NCBI GenBank assembly: GCA_937911325.1
Contig: CALDSD010000021.1
Location: forward strand, 1-32,534
Reading direction: 5' to 3'
Source: an uncultured Neomegalonema sp.
GTDB taxonomy: Bacteria; Pseudomonadota; Alphaproteobacteria; Rhodobacterales; Rhodobacteraceae
Length of the DNA stretch: 32,534 nt
In this document: positions 16,238-24,193 of the stretch, in pieces
Position numbering within the stretch: the stretch's first letter is position 1
Layout of the letters: the number at the start of each line of letters is the position of its first letter
Program-made: the position numbers and the translations under genes
The notes under the pieces: model-generated
Told to the model about the DNA's origin: nothing
The model's input: only the letters and a program-made list of their open reading frames with translations
Database searches by the model: none

Positions 16238-16927
16238 ATGTCCGCACTCAAGAAGATCCTTTTGATCGATGATGATCCAGATTTGCGCGAAGCGCTCGCT
16301 GAACAGTTGCTCGTGACAGAGGAGTTCGACGTATTTGAGGCTGACACCGGGTCGCTGGGCGTCGAACGCGCGAAGAACGAGTTGTTCGACCTCATCATTC
16401 TCGATGTTGGCTTGCCCGATATGGATGGGCGCGAGGTCGCGCGTCTGCTGCGTAAAACGCAGGTCAAGTGCCCGATCTTAATGCTCACGGGCCACAGTTC
16501 TGATGCAGACACGATCCTGGGTCTGGAGTCCGGAGCCAACGACTACGTCGCGAAGCCTTTCAAGTTCGCGGTCCTTCTTGCGCGGATCCGCGCGCAATTG
16601 CGCCAGCATGAACAAAGCGAAGACGCCGTTTTCAATTTGGGTCCTTATGTGTTTCAGCCGAGCATGAAGCAGTTGACGGACGAAGGCGGCCGCAAGATCC
16701 GGTTGACGGAAAAAGAAACAAACATTCTGAAGTTTCTCCTGCGCGCGAATGACCAAGTCGTCAGCCGTGACGTGCTGCTACATGAGGTCTGGGGTTACAA
16801 TGCCGGCGTCACGACGCACACGTTGGAAACTCACATTTACCGGTTGCGGCAGAAGATCGAGCCCGATCCGTCAAATGTCAGCTTGCTGCTGACCGAGAGC
16901 GGCGGCTACCGTCTCTCCTCGAATTGA
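16238..16927 (+). CDS. cenR: OmpR-family DNA-binding response regulator, CenR-like
   Basis: This 229-residue two-component regulator has a receiver domain with acidic pocket IDDDPDL (11-15), phosphoacceptor aspartate 56 in ILDVGLPD, MLTGH and the AKPF lysine. A winged-helix domain follows, with RLTEKETNILKFLLRA, EVWGYN, THTLETHIYRLRQKIE and GGYRL. The linker LLARIRAQLRQHEQSEDAVF is characteristic of the alphaproteobacterial CenR group, the essential cell-envelope regulator of Caulobacter and Rhodobacter. Position a few genes from parB also fits Caulobacter cenR, as I recall its locus number. No histidine kinase is nearby, which also fits CenK/CenR. The start is ATG 16238 after AGGGGAA. The upstream extension to 16193 is unconserved. 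The family call is certain; the CenR identity is likely but not proven. Confidence 0.85.
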   Translation: MSALKKILLIDDDPDLREALAEQLLVTEEFDVFEADTGSLGVERAKNELFDLIILDVGLPDMDGREVARLLRKTQVKCPILMLTGHSSDADTILGLESGANDYVAKPFKFAVLLARIRAQLRQHEQSEDAVFNLGPYVFQPSMKQLTDEGGRKIRLTEKETNILKFLLRANDQVVSRDVLLHEVWGYNAGVTTHTLETHIYRLRQKIEPDPSNVSLLLTESGGYRLSSN

Positions 16928-16945
16928 GGAGAGAGGACACCAGAG

Positions 16946-17746
16946 ATGCGGCTGACGATCGCCACGTGGAACATTAACTCCGTCCGCTTGCGCGAGACAT
17001 TGGTCGCAAAACTGCTTTCAGAGAAGGCCCCCGACGTGGTGTGCCTTCAGGAGACGAAGTCGCCCGTTGACCTGATTCCGCGGAAGCTGTTCGCCGAGCT
17101 GGGCTACCCTCATATGGTCGCTCGAGGAGAGAAGGGATACAATGGCGTCGCGATCCTGTCGCGACATGCGCTTGAAGATGCCGGACAGATCGATTTTTGC
17201 GCGAAAGGCGACGCCCGGCATGTTGCCGCGAAAGTGGATCTTGGGGCGGTAAGCCCGATTGCGATCCACAACCTTTACGTGCCCGCGGGCGGCGACGAGC
17301 CGGACCCCGGCGCCAATCCAAAGTTTGATCACAAGCTGAAATTCGTAGAGGAGATCGCCGCTCGGTTCGCCAAGCCCGAAGCGCGATCTGTGCTTGTCGG
17401 CGATCTGAACATCGCTCCGCTGGAAAACGACGTGTGGTCGCACAAGCAACTTCTGAAGATCGTCAGCCACACGCCTGTTGAAACCGAAGGTCTCTCAAAA
17501 GCGCAAACCGCGGGAGGTTGGATCGACACGACGCGCCGCTTCGTTCCCGAGTCGGAAAAACTCTATTCCTGGTGGTCATACCGAGCGCGCGACTGGGCGG
17601 CGTCAGACAAGGGACGGCGGCTCGATCATATCTGGGCCTCGCCGGATCTTGGCGATGGGTTGTCGGGCGCGCAGGTGCTGAAGGAGGCGCGAGGTTGGGA
17701 AAAGCCGTCCGACCACGCGCCGGTGTTCACCGAGTTCGAACTCTAA
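16946..17746 (+). CDS. xthA: Exodeoxyribonuclease III (AP endonuclease)
   Basis: This Mg-dependent enzyme cuts DNA 5' to abasic sites and removes blocked 3' ends in base-excision repair. The 266-residue protein has the full exonuclease-endonuclease-phosphatase signature: TWNINSVR near residue 8, LQETK with the metal-binding glutamate at 36, YNGVAILSR, GDLNIAPLENDVW, GRRLDHIWAS, and the catalytic PSDHAPV with histidine 257. It starts 18 bp after the regulator's stop, with a purine-rich GAGAGAGGA ribosome-binding region, and is likely co-transcribed with it. Its stop is two bases from the stop of the opposing glutamine-synthetase-like gene. Confidence 0.96.
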   Translation: MRLTIATWNINSVRLRETLVAKLLSEKAPDVVCLQETKSPVDLIPRKLFAELGYPHMVARGEKGYNGVAILSRHALEDAGQIDFCAKGDARHVAAKVDLGAVSPIAIHNLYVPAGGDEPDPGANPKFDHKLKFVEEIAARFAKPEARSVLVGDLNIAPLENDVWSHKQLLKIVSHTPVETEGLSKAQTAGGWIDTTRRFVPESEKLYSWWSYRARDWAASDKGRRLDHIWASPDLGDGLSGAQVLKEARGWEKPSDHAPVFTEFEL

Positions 17747-17748
17747 CG

Positions 17749-19119
17749 TCAAACGTTCAGCAGCAGGTGCTCGCGCTCCCACGCGGAGATGACCTGCTGG
17801 TACGCCTCGTATTCGGCGGTTTTCACTTCCATGAAGAGGCGCACGAAGTCTTGCCCGAGAACTTTCTGGATCGCCGTACATCGCCGAAGATTGTAGATCG
17901 CATCCAGAATGTGGCGGGGCAACGCGTGGCCGCGGACCTGATAGGCGACGCCGACCGTCGGCTTTGTCGGCTCTAACTGTTCGACCATTCCGAGATATCC
18001 GCAGGCCAAAGAGGCGGCAAACGCGATGTAAGGGTTGGCGTCTGCGCCGGGAACGCGGTTCTCAACGCGGCGCGCCGAGGGTTTGGTGTCGGGAACGCGG
18101 AGGCCGACGGTCCGGTTTTCGACGCCCCAGTGCGTGTTTACGGGCGCTGCGAGGTCTCGCACGAATCGGCGGTACGAGTTCACGTTCGGCCCGATCAGAG
18201 CCATCGCTTCGGGTTGATACTTCTGCAAACCGGCGATGAACGACAAGAACAGCGGAGTGTTTTCGCCGGCGTCGTCGGCAAACAGGTTCTGGCCGGTATC
18301 CTCGTCAACGACGCTGTGGTGGATGTGCATGGCGCTGCCGGGTTCGCCTTCATACGGCTTGGCCATGAACGTCGCATAGACGTTGTGCCGCAGTGCGACC
18401 TGCCGAACGGTTCTTTTGTAAAGAAACGCCTGATCCGCGAGAGAAAGCGGGTCGCCGTGGATGAAGTTGATCTCGACCTGCGCGACCCCGGATTCGTGGA
18501 TCAGGGTGTCGACGTCGATCCCCTGCGCTTCGCAGAAGTCGTACATCTCCTCGAAAAGGGGGTCGAACTCGTTGACCGCGTCGATGCCGTAGGATTGCCG
18601 GCCGGTCTCCGGTCTGCCCGATCGTCCCGTTGGGGGTTTCAGCGGATAATCCGGATCGATGTTCGGCTCGGCCAGATAAAACTCGAGTTCCGGAGCCACG
18701 ACCGGGCGCCATCCTTTTTCATGGTACAGGGCGATGACCTGCCGAAGGACCTCGCGCGGCGACACGCCGACGGGCTCCCCGTCGCGACGACGCGCATCGC
18801 AGATCACAAGCGCGACAGGCTCTTCGTACCAAGGGACCAGACGTATCGTGCTGATATCGGGCTGTAGAATGATGTCCGGCTCGGTGTCGTCCATCACCTC
18901 CGAGTCAATCATGTCGCCGGTGACGGTTTGCATGAAAATCGACTCAGGCAAACGCAGCGTGCCCTCGTCGACTGACGCAAGGAACTTGTCGCGCGGAAGG
19001 ATCTTGCCGCGTGCGATGCCGGCCATATCCGGAACCAGGCACTCGACCTCGGAAACCTGATGCTCCCGTAGCCACTCGGCGGCCGTCTGCATGTCATGCG
19101 GTGCTGTTCCGGAGGGCAT
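17749..19119 (-). CDS. Glutamine synthetase family ligase (gamma-glutamylpolyamine synthetase-like)
   Basis: The protein (456 residues from ATG 19119) belongs to the glutamine synthetase superfamily, which joins glutamate's gamma-carboxyl to ammonia or an amine with ATP. It has VECLVPDMAGIARGKILP near the N-terminus, the metal motif APELEFYL, SAMHIHHS, NVNSYRRFV and the ENRTVGLRVP active-site segment. The N-terminal pattern and absence of the adenylylation-tyrosine region point to the PuuA-like group that glutamylates putrescine or related amines, and away from assimilatory GlnA. The substrate is inference; no other put/puu gene is nearby. The frame opens at 19149, but ATG 19119 has AAGG seven bases upstream. 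A perfect inverted repeat covers that ribosome-binding site. Confidence 0.85.
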   Translation of the reverse strand: MPSGTAPHDMQTAAEWLREHQVSEVECLVPDMAGIARGKILPRDKFLASVDEGTLRLPESIFMQTVTGDMIDSEVMDDTEPDIILQPDISTIRLVPWYEEPVALVICDARRRDGEPVGVSPREVLRQVIALYHEKGWRPVVAPELEFYLAEPNIDPDYPLKPPTGRSGRPETGRQSYGIDAVNEFDPLFEEMYDFCEAQGIDVDTLIHESGVAQVEINFIHGDPLSLADQAFLYKRTVRQVALRHNVYATFMAKPYEGEPGSAMHIHHSVVDEDTGQNLFADDAGENTPLFLSFIAGLQKYQPEAMALIGPNVNSYRRFVRDLAAPVNTHWGVENRTVGLRVPDTKPSARRVENRVPGADANPYIAFAASLACGYLGMVEQLEPTKPTVGVAYQVRGHALPRHILDAIYNLRRCTAIQKVLGQDFVRLFMEVKTAEYEAYQQVISAWEREHLLLNV

Positions 19120-19126
19120 CGGGGAT

Positions 19127-19151
19127 CCTTGGCAAGAATACTGTGCCAAGG
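19127..19151. repeat. 8-bp perfect inverted repeat over the glutamine-synthetase-like gene's ribosome-binding site
   Basis: CCTTGGCA (19127-19134) and TGCCAAGG (19144-19151) flank nine bases. On the minus strand the second arm supplies the AAGG ribosome-binding sequence and the spacer contains TATTCT, a fair -10 box. It may therefore be a repressor operator over a promoter or a hairpin hiding the ribosome-binding site. Neither is proven. Confidence 0.55.
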
Positions 19152-19192
19152 CTGGTACCGCGCCGGCCGCACGAAATCAAACAAGGCGAGCC

Positions 19193-19801
19193 CTAGTTTT
19201 GGTCTAGGATGTCCTTTTCCGGGATGACGAACAGCTCTGGAGCGATGCGGACATTCTGCTGGATCTCACGAAGCGCAATCGTGGTTGTGAGTCCTTGAGG
19301 GTCTGTCACAATCCACTGTTTGAGCGCCAGAGGCTGCGCGTCGAACACCATCGTGATCGAGCCCTGGCCGGCGTTGCCGGGATCGACCGCGGTCACCTTC
19401 AACTGACCATCGGCGCTTTCGACTGATTGGATCGCGCCTTCGCCGCTCAGATCAACATTCTCCTTCAGCAGCAGGTAAAGCGGCGTCTCGCTGAGCGGGT
19501 AGCGGTCCACCGTCGCCAAACGGCGGTCCAGCACCGCCGCCCAGAACCCGTCGGCGATCACAAGCGTTGGGTTGGGCTCTTCGTATTCGAAGCGCATTCG
19601 CCCAGGACGACGGATGTAGAAAAGTCCTTCGGTCACCGTACCGTCGGGCGAAATCTGCACGAACGAACCTCGGAGCGTTTCGATCCCGTTGAGGTAGGAG
19701 TTGATTCGCGCAACATCCGCCGCATGCGACGGCGTTGCGATCAGCAGGCAACCCAATGCCATGAGCCCGCTCAGCGCAGCGAGGAAAAACCGTCTAATCA
19801 T
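19193..19801 (-). CDS. lolA: LolA-like outer-membrane lipoprotein carrier protein
   Basis: LolA shuttles lipoproteins across the periplasm from the LolCDE transporter to the outer membrane. The product has 202 residues from ATG 19801, with AAGGGG seven bases upstream; the TTG one codon earlier is less likely. A signal peptide (MIRRFF, hydrophobic run, cleavage near SHA-ADV) precedes the carrier domain, with LRGSFVQISPDG, GLFYIRRPGRMRFEYEEPNP, the TLVIADGFWAAVLDRRLATVD region and a C-terminal segment PLALKQWIVTDPQG. These are standard LolA features. It follows ftsK by 79 bp, the usual alphaproteobacterial order. Confidence 0.92.
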   Translation of the reverse strand: MIRRFFLAALSGLMALGCLLIATPSHAADVARINSYLNGIETLRGSFVQISPDGTVTEGLFYIRRPGRMRFEYEEPNPTLVIADGFWAAVLDRRLATVDRYPLSETPLYLLLKENVDLSGEGAIQSVESADGQLKVTAVDPGNAGQGSITMVFDAQPLALKQWIVTDPQGLTTTIALREIQQNVRIAPELFVIPEKDILDQN

Positions 19802-19880
19802 CAAGGCACCCCTTCAGAGCGTGCTCCACGGTCGTCAGACCCTGCCCATTCGCCTGTGCTTTTTTTCCGCTTTCTTGGCC

Positions 19881-22800
19881 TTATTGAGGCTGTCCGACCA
19901 ACACTTCGCGTTTTCCGACATGATTGGCTGCGCTAACAACCCCGCGGTCCTCCATCATGTCGACAATCCGCGCCGCCCGGTTATAGCCGATCTGCAGACG
20001 ACGCTGAATAAAACTCGTCGACGCTCGGCGTTCAGACGCCACAATCTCGACCGCACGCTCGTAAAGCGCATCCTCGCCGGAGTTTGTTTCGCCGAAAAGA
20101 TCGACCGCGCCGCCCTCTCCGCCGTCGTCCTCGGGTCCGTCGGCTTCGAACGTCGTGCGATAATCTGGCGGACCAAGGCGCCGCAGATGTTCGACGACCG
20201 CGGAAACCTCGTCATCGGCGACGAAGGGGCCGTGCAAGCGCGTGAGGCGCGAGCCGCCTGCGCTGTAGAGCATATCTCCGCGACCCAGCAGCTGTTCGGC
20301 TCCTTGCTCGCCAAGAATTGTGCGGCTGTCGATTTTCGAGGTGACCTGGAAGCTTATCCGGATGGGGAAGTTCGCTTTGATCGTTCCGGTGATGACGTCG
20401 ACGGACGGGCGCTGCGTCGCCATGATCAAGTGGATCCCAGAGGCGCGCGCCATTTGAGCAAGGCGCTGAATGCACCATTCGATCTCTTTCCCGGCGACCA
20501 TCATCAGATCAGCCATTTCGTCGACGATGACGACGATCAGAGGCATTGGCTCAGGGTCGAACACCTCGGTTTCGTGCACCGGCGCGCCGGTCTCTGGATC
20601 GAAACCTGTTTGAACGACGCGTTCGAAGCGCTCGCCGCGCGCCAGGGCTTCGGCGACTTTCTGATTGTAGCTGTCGAGGCCGCGGACCTGAAGTTTCGCC
20701 ATCTTCTGATAGCGTTCCTCCATTTCGCGGACGACCCATTTCAAGGCCGCCACGGCTTTCTTGGGGTCGGTCACCACCGGCGCGAGCAGATGCGGAATGT
20801 CGTTGTAGACGCTCAGTTCCAGCATCTTTGGGTCGATCATCAACAACCGCACGTCCTGCGGTGACAAACGATAAAGCAGCGACAGGATCATCGTGTTGAT
20901 CGCGACCGATTTTCCCGAACCTGTGGTGCCCGCGATGAGCAGATGGGGCATTCGCGCGAGATTGGCGGTCACTGGCTCACCCGCGATATCCTTGCCGAGC
21001 GCGAGCGACAGTTCGTCGTCGCTCAACGCGAAGCTCTGGTCCTCGAAGAGCTCGCGCAGCCAAACAGTTTTTCGGTCAGGCGTCGGCAGTTCAATCCCGA
21101 TGACGTTTCGGCCCGGAACTGTGGAGACGCGGGCCGATACGGCGCTCATCGAGCGCGCGATATCCTCGGCGAGTCCGATGACGCGGCTCGCTTTCGTGCC
21201 AGGGGCTGGCTCGAGCTCGTAGAGCGTCACAACCGGACCGGGGTGCACGTCGATGATCTCGCCGCGAACACCGTAATCATTCAGAACCGCTTGGAGTTTG
21301 TCCGCCGCCTCCGCCAGCATTTCCTCGGTGTAGCGAAGCTTGTTGGCGTCGTCCGCTGGTCGAAGCAACTCCAGCGGTGGCGGTGAATAGACTGGCGCAG
21401 GCGCGGGGTGAAGCGGCGCGTGACCGCCGGTGGCGGTGTAGTTTGATGGTTGGCGATCCACGTGACCCAATGGCTGGTTCGTCGCGTGGACAGAGGCCGA
21501 GTGGGCGACAGCGTTCGGCGTCGGCGCCGCCGGGGCTGCGGCAGGTTGCGTCTGATAATGGGCTTGCGGAACTGACGCGACGAGTGGCGTTTGCGCCGCG
21601 GCCGGGTGCGCCGGAGCGTGCTGTTCGGATTTCAGGACCAGCGGCGGCGGAGTCGTCTGCGGAAGCGCCCCAGAGGCGGGAGGGGCATGGGTATGGGTCG
21701 CCGTATTCAAAGGATGCGGATGAACGGCCTGCGCAGCCTGAGGGGTCGCCGCTGGATTCGCCAGCGGGGCCGCGAGGGGCGGTTCGGCGCGATGCGCTGG
21801 ACGCTTCGACGGTTGGCGGAAGCGCCAGGCGCCAACATGCGCCGGGATGGGCGAATGGCCGGTTGTCACTGCGGCCGACGGATGCGCCGCGTTGAAACCA
21901 GGAGCTGGCGCAGCGGCGACGGTTGGATCCGCTATTGGTCCAGCGGCGGGAGCCGGCCCCAACGGCATTGTCGGCAGAACGCGCTCAGCCGACTTTTGTC
22001 GGCGTAGAAGATATGGATGCGTCGTTTCTACCGGAGACGGCTCGATCGCACCGTGCAGAATCGGGTTCTGACCGGTTCTCAAGTCCCGTTCTGCAAACCT
22101 TGGTTCCTGCCTCGCGTGTCCGACGTCATACGATTGAGGGACGGTCTGCGCCGCGGCGGACAAGATCGGCGCGTTTCGAACAGCCGGGTCCGACCAGGAT
22201 AGAGCGGGTTCGACGCCGAGGGTCGGCCGGGTGGTCGCCGCGTCGAGCGTATGATTGATCCGAGGCGCCGTCTCATGGTCTCGGGGCGCTTGAGGGACGC
22301 CCGGATATGCGGGGTGCGCATCCTGGTGTGAGGTGAAGACGGCGACGCCTGCGAACCGCGAGCGAACCGCCTTTAGCGCGTGAACCAGACGCCCATGGTT
22401 TCTGTCTCGGCGCTCGGCGGCCTGTCGTGAAAACCTGAAGCGCATTCCCAGAGCGAAGGTCGCCAAGACCAGGCTGACGCTCAGACAGATCAACAGGGCG
22501 ATCGCGAAGCGTGTGGCGGCGTCAGCGATTGGTATGAGGCCCGAGACGGCGCTGAAGAGAGTGTTTCCGACCAGGCCTCCGCTCGTGTTCGCAACCGCGG
22601 CTGCGGATATCAGAGCGAGCGGAGCTGCGACAACGCGAAGCTTGGGAGCCCATCCGATTTCACCGGCCAACAGGCGCGCGCCCCAGATCAACGGCAACAG
22701 CGCAAGCGCCCAGGCGGCGACGCCAAAGTAGCCGACCAAGGACCCCGACACCGTTGCGCCAATTTGCCCCAAGAGGTTCTCAGGATCTGCAGCAGTCGCG

Positions 22801-22949
22801 TGAAACGGGCTCGGATCGCTTGGCGCATAGCTGTAAAGCGCGGCTGAAACCGCGAAGAATCCGCAGATCAGGACCAGCCCGGACGCGCGTTGTACACCGC
22901 GCGCAAAAGCGGCGTGTTCATCGCGTGAAAGAAGTGGCGCCGTCGACAT
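19881..22949 (-). CDS. ftsK: DNA translocase FtsK
   Basis: FtsK anchors at the division septum and pumps chromosome ends apart while activating XerCD at dif. The 1022-residue protein has about four transmembrane segments within residues 20-170. A long low-complexity linker (about 200-555) is rich in Ala, Pro and His. The motor's alpha domain (about 565-660), the beta RecA-like domain with Walker A GTTGSGKS at 674-681 and Walker B VVIVDEMADL, and a C-terminal gamma winged helix (about 955-1022, RRASTSFIQRRLQIGYNRAA) complete it. The linker carries about two dozen histidines, which is unusual. The start overlaps the end of the aminotransferase gene by 32 nt. lolA follows. All motor motifs are intact. 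Confidence 0.96.
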   Translation of the reverse strand: MSTAPLLSRDEHAAFARGVQRASGLVLICGFFAVSAALYSYAPSDPSPFHATAADPENLLGQIGATVSGSLVGYFGVAAWALALLPLIWGARLLAGEIGWAPKLRVVAAPLALISAAAVANTSGGLVGNTLFSAVSGLIPIADAATRFAIALLICLSVSLVLATFALGMRFRFSRQAAERRDRNHGRLVHALKAVRSRFAGVAVFTSHQDAHPAYPGVPQAPRDHETAPRINHTLDAATTRPTLGVEPALSWSDPAVRNAPILSAAAQTVPQSYDVGHARQEPRFAERDLRTGQNPILHGAIEPSPVETTHPYLLRRQKSAERVLPTMPLGPAPAAGPIADPTVAAAPAPGFNAAHPSAAVTTGHSPIPAHVGAWRFRQPSKRPAHRAEPPLAAPLANPAATPQAAQAVHPHPLNTATHTHAPPASGALPQTTPPPLVLKSEQHAPAHPAAAQTPLVASVPQAHYQTQPAAAPAAPTPNAVAHSASVHATNQPLGHVDRQPSNYTATGGHAPLHPAPAPVYSPPPLELLRPADDANKLRYTEEMLAEAADKLQAVLNDYGVRGEIIDVHPGPVVTLYELEPAPGTKASRVIGLAEDIARSMSAVSARVSTVPGRNVIGIELPTPDRKTVWLRELFEDQSFALSDDELSLALGKDIAGEPVTANLARMPHLLIAGTTGSGKSVAINTMILSLLYRLSPQDVRLLMIDPKMLELSVYNDIPHLLAPVVTDPKKAVAALKWVVREMEERYQKMAKLQVRGLDSYNQKVAEALARGERFERVVQTGFDPETGAPVHETEVFDPEPMPLIVVIVDEMADLMMVAGKEIEWCIQRLAQMARASGIHLIMATQRPSVDVITGTIKANFPIRISFQVTSKIDSRTILGEQGAEQLLGRGDMLYSAGGSRLTRLHGPFVADDEVSAVVEHLRRLGPPDYRTTFEADGPEDDGGEGGAVDLFGETNSGEDALYERAVEIVASERRASTSFIQRRLQIGYNRAARIVDMMEDRGVVSAANHVGKREVLVGQPQ

Positions 22950-24162
22950 CCTGGGTCCCCGATCCTTGTTCGGAGATCCGGTGCAAGCCTTCCCGCAAGC
23001 GCGTCAGTCCATCCTCGATCTGATCCATCGGCGCGACGAGCGCGACGCGGATGTAATCCGCGCCCGGATCGCGCCCGTGGGCGTCAGTACGAGATATGTA
23101 AGCGCCAGGCAGCACCTTGATCCCCTTGTTTCGCCAAAGCGAGCGGGCGGCGGAAACGCCATCCCGCACCGGGATCCATAGGAAGAACCCGGCTTCAGGG
23201 GACCTGTATGCCGAATGATTGGTAAAGATCGCGTCAGCGAGGGCGAACTTCTCGGTGTAGAGCGCGCGGTTTTCCTCGACATGCGTTTCGTCGCGCCAGG
23301 CGGCCTCCGAGGCGTGGATCACGGGCAACGGACATGGCGCGCCACCATAAGCCTTCAGCTTTTTCAATGAGTTGATTGGTTCGGCGCCGCCAGCGACGAA
23401 GCCGCTCCGCAGGCCTGGCAGGTTAGACCGTTTTGAAAGCGAATGAAACGCGAGCACCCGATTTGGGTTCGCGCCGGTCGACGCCGCCGTTTCCAGAACG
23501 CCCGTAGGCGCCGAGTCGCGATAGATCTCCGAGTAGCACTCGTCCGCAAAGACGGTGAAGTCGAATCGCTCTGCCAAGTCGAGCAAACGTCGCCAGTAGG
23601 CCGGTGATGCGACCGAGCCCTGTGGGTTGGCTGGCGAACACAGGAAGAAGGCCGACGTTCGCTGCAGCAGCTGGGTGTCGAGGTCCAACGACGGCAAGTG
23701 CCCGGTGTCATCGGTTGCCGAAAGGTAAACGGGTTCAGCGCCAGCGGTCAGAGTCGCGGCGGCGTAGCACTGATAAAACGGGTTTGGCAGCAACACGGCG
23801 GGACGACCGCCGGCCTTTTGTTCCGGCGTCGTCGCCAGGATCGACATGAACAGGCCTTCCCGCGTGCCATTGAGCGGCAGCACGGCGAGCGATTGCTCCG
23901 CCCAACTGGTCGAAAACCCGTAACGGTTCGCCAACCACTCCCGAACCGAGGCCCGCCAGCTTTCCGTCCCATCAACGGGCGGGTAGCGCCGAAAGTCTTC
24001 AAAATGCCGATCCAGAACGTCTTTCACGAATGCCGGCGGCGTGTGCTTGGGCTCGCCGATCGAGAAATCGATCGTTGGAACGTCGGGTTCAATGCCGGCG
24101 AGAAGCGCGTGGAGCCTCGGAAACGCGTATTCGGGAAGGGAGGTGAGACGGCTCGGAAGCAT
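22918..24162 (-). CDS. dapC: PLP-dependent class I/II aminotransferase, DapC-like
   Basis: The 414-residue fold-type I aminotransferase shows IDFSIGEPKH near the N-terminus, LPLNGTREGLF, the NPFYQCY segment, CSPANPQG, FADECYSEIY and the PLP-lysine loop SLSKRSNLPGLRSGF with lysine 244. The NLPGLRSGF form is typical of succinyldiaminopimelate aminotransferase DapC, which makes N-succinyl-LL-2,6-diaminopimelate for lysine and peptidoglycan. The specific substrate is inferred from that motif, and other aminotransferase activities remain possible. A GAGGAG ribosome-binding site lies five bases before the ATG. Its 3' end overlaps ftsK by 32 nt, which would couple precursor supply for the cell wall with division. 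Confidence 0.85.
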   Translation of the reverse strand: MLPSRLTSLPEYAFPRLHALLAGIEPDVPTIDFSIGEPKHTPPAFVKDVLDRHFEDFRRYPPVDGTESWRASVREWLANRYGFSTSWAEQSLAVLPLNGTREGLFMSILATTPEQKAGGRPAVLLPNPFYQCYAAATLTAGAEPVYLSATDDTGHLPSLDLDTQLLQRTSAFFLCSPANPQGSVASPAYWRRLLDLAERFDFTVFADECYSEIYRDSAPTGVLETAASTGANPNRVLAFHSLSKRSNLPGLRSGFVAGGAEPINSLKKLKAYGGAPCPLPVIHASEAAWRDETHVEENRALYTEKFALADAIFTNHSAYRSPEAGFFLWIPVRDGVSAARSLWRNKGIKVLPGAYISRTDAHGRDPGADYIRVALVAPMDQIEDGLTRLREGLHRISEQGSGTQDVDGATSFTR

Positions 24163-24193
24163 GGCTGCTCCTCGGTTGGGTTCGGATGGAGGC

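Noticed and set aside
19127-19151. Sigma-54 promoter (TGGCAC ... TTGC) before the glutamine-synthetase-like gene
   Set aside because: The GG and GC elements are two bases too far apart and would start transcription almost on the ATG.
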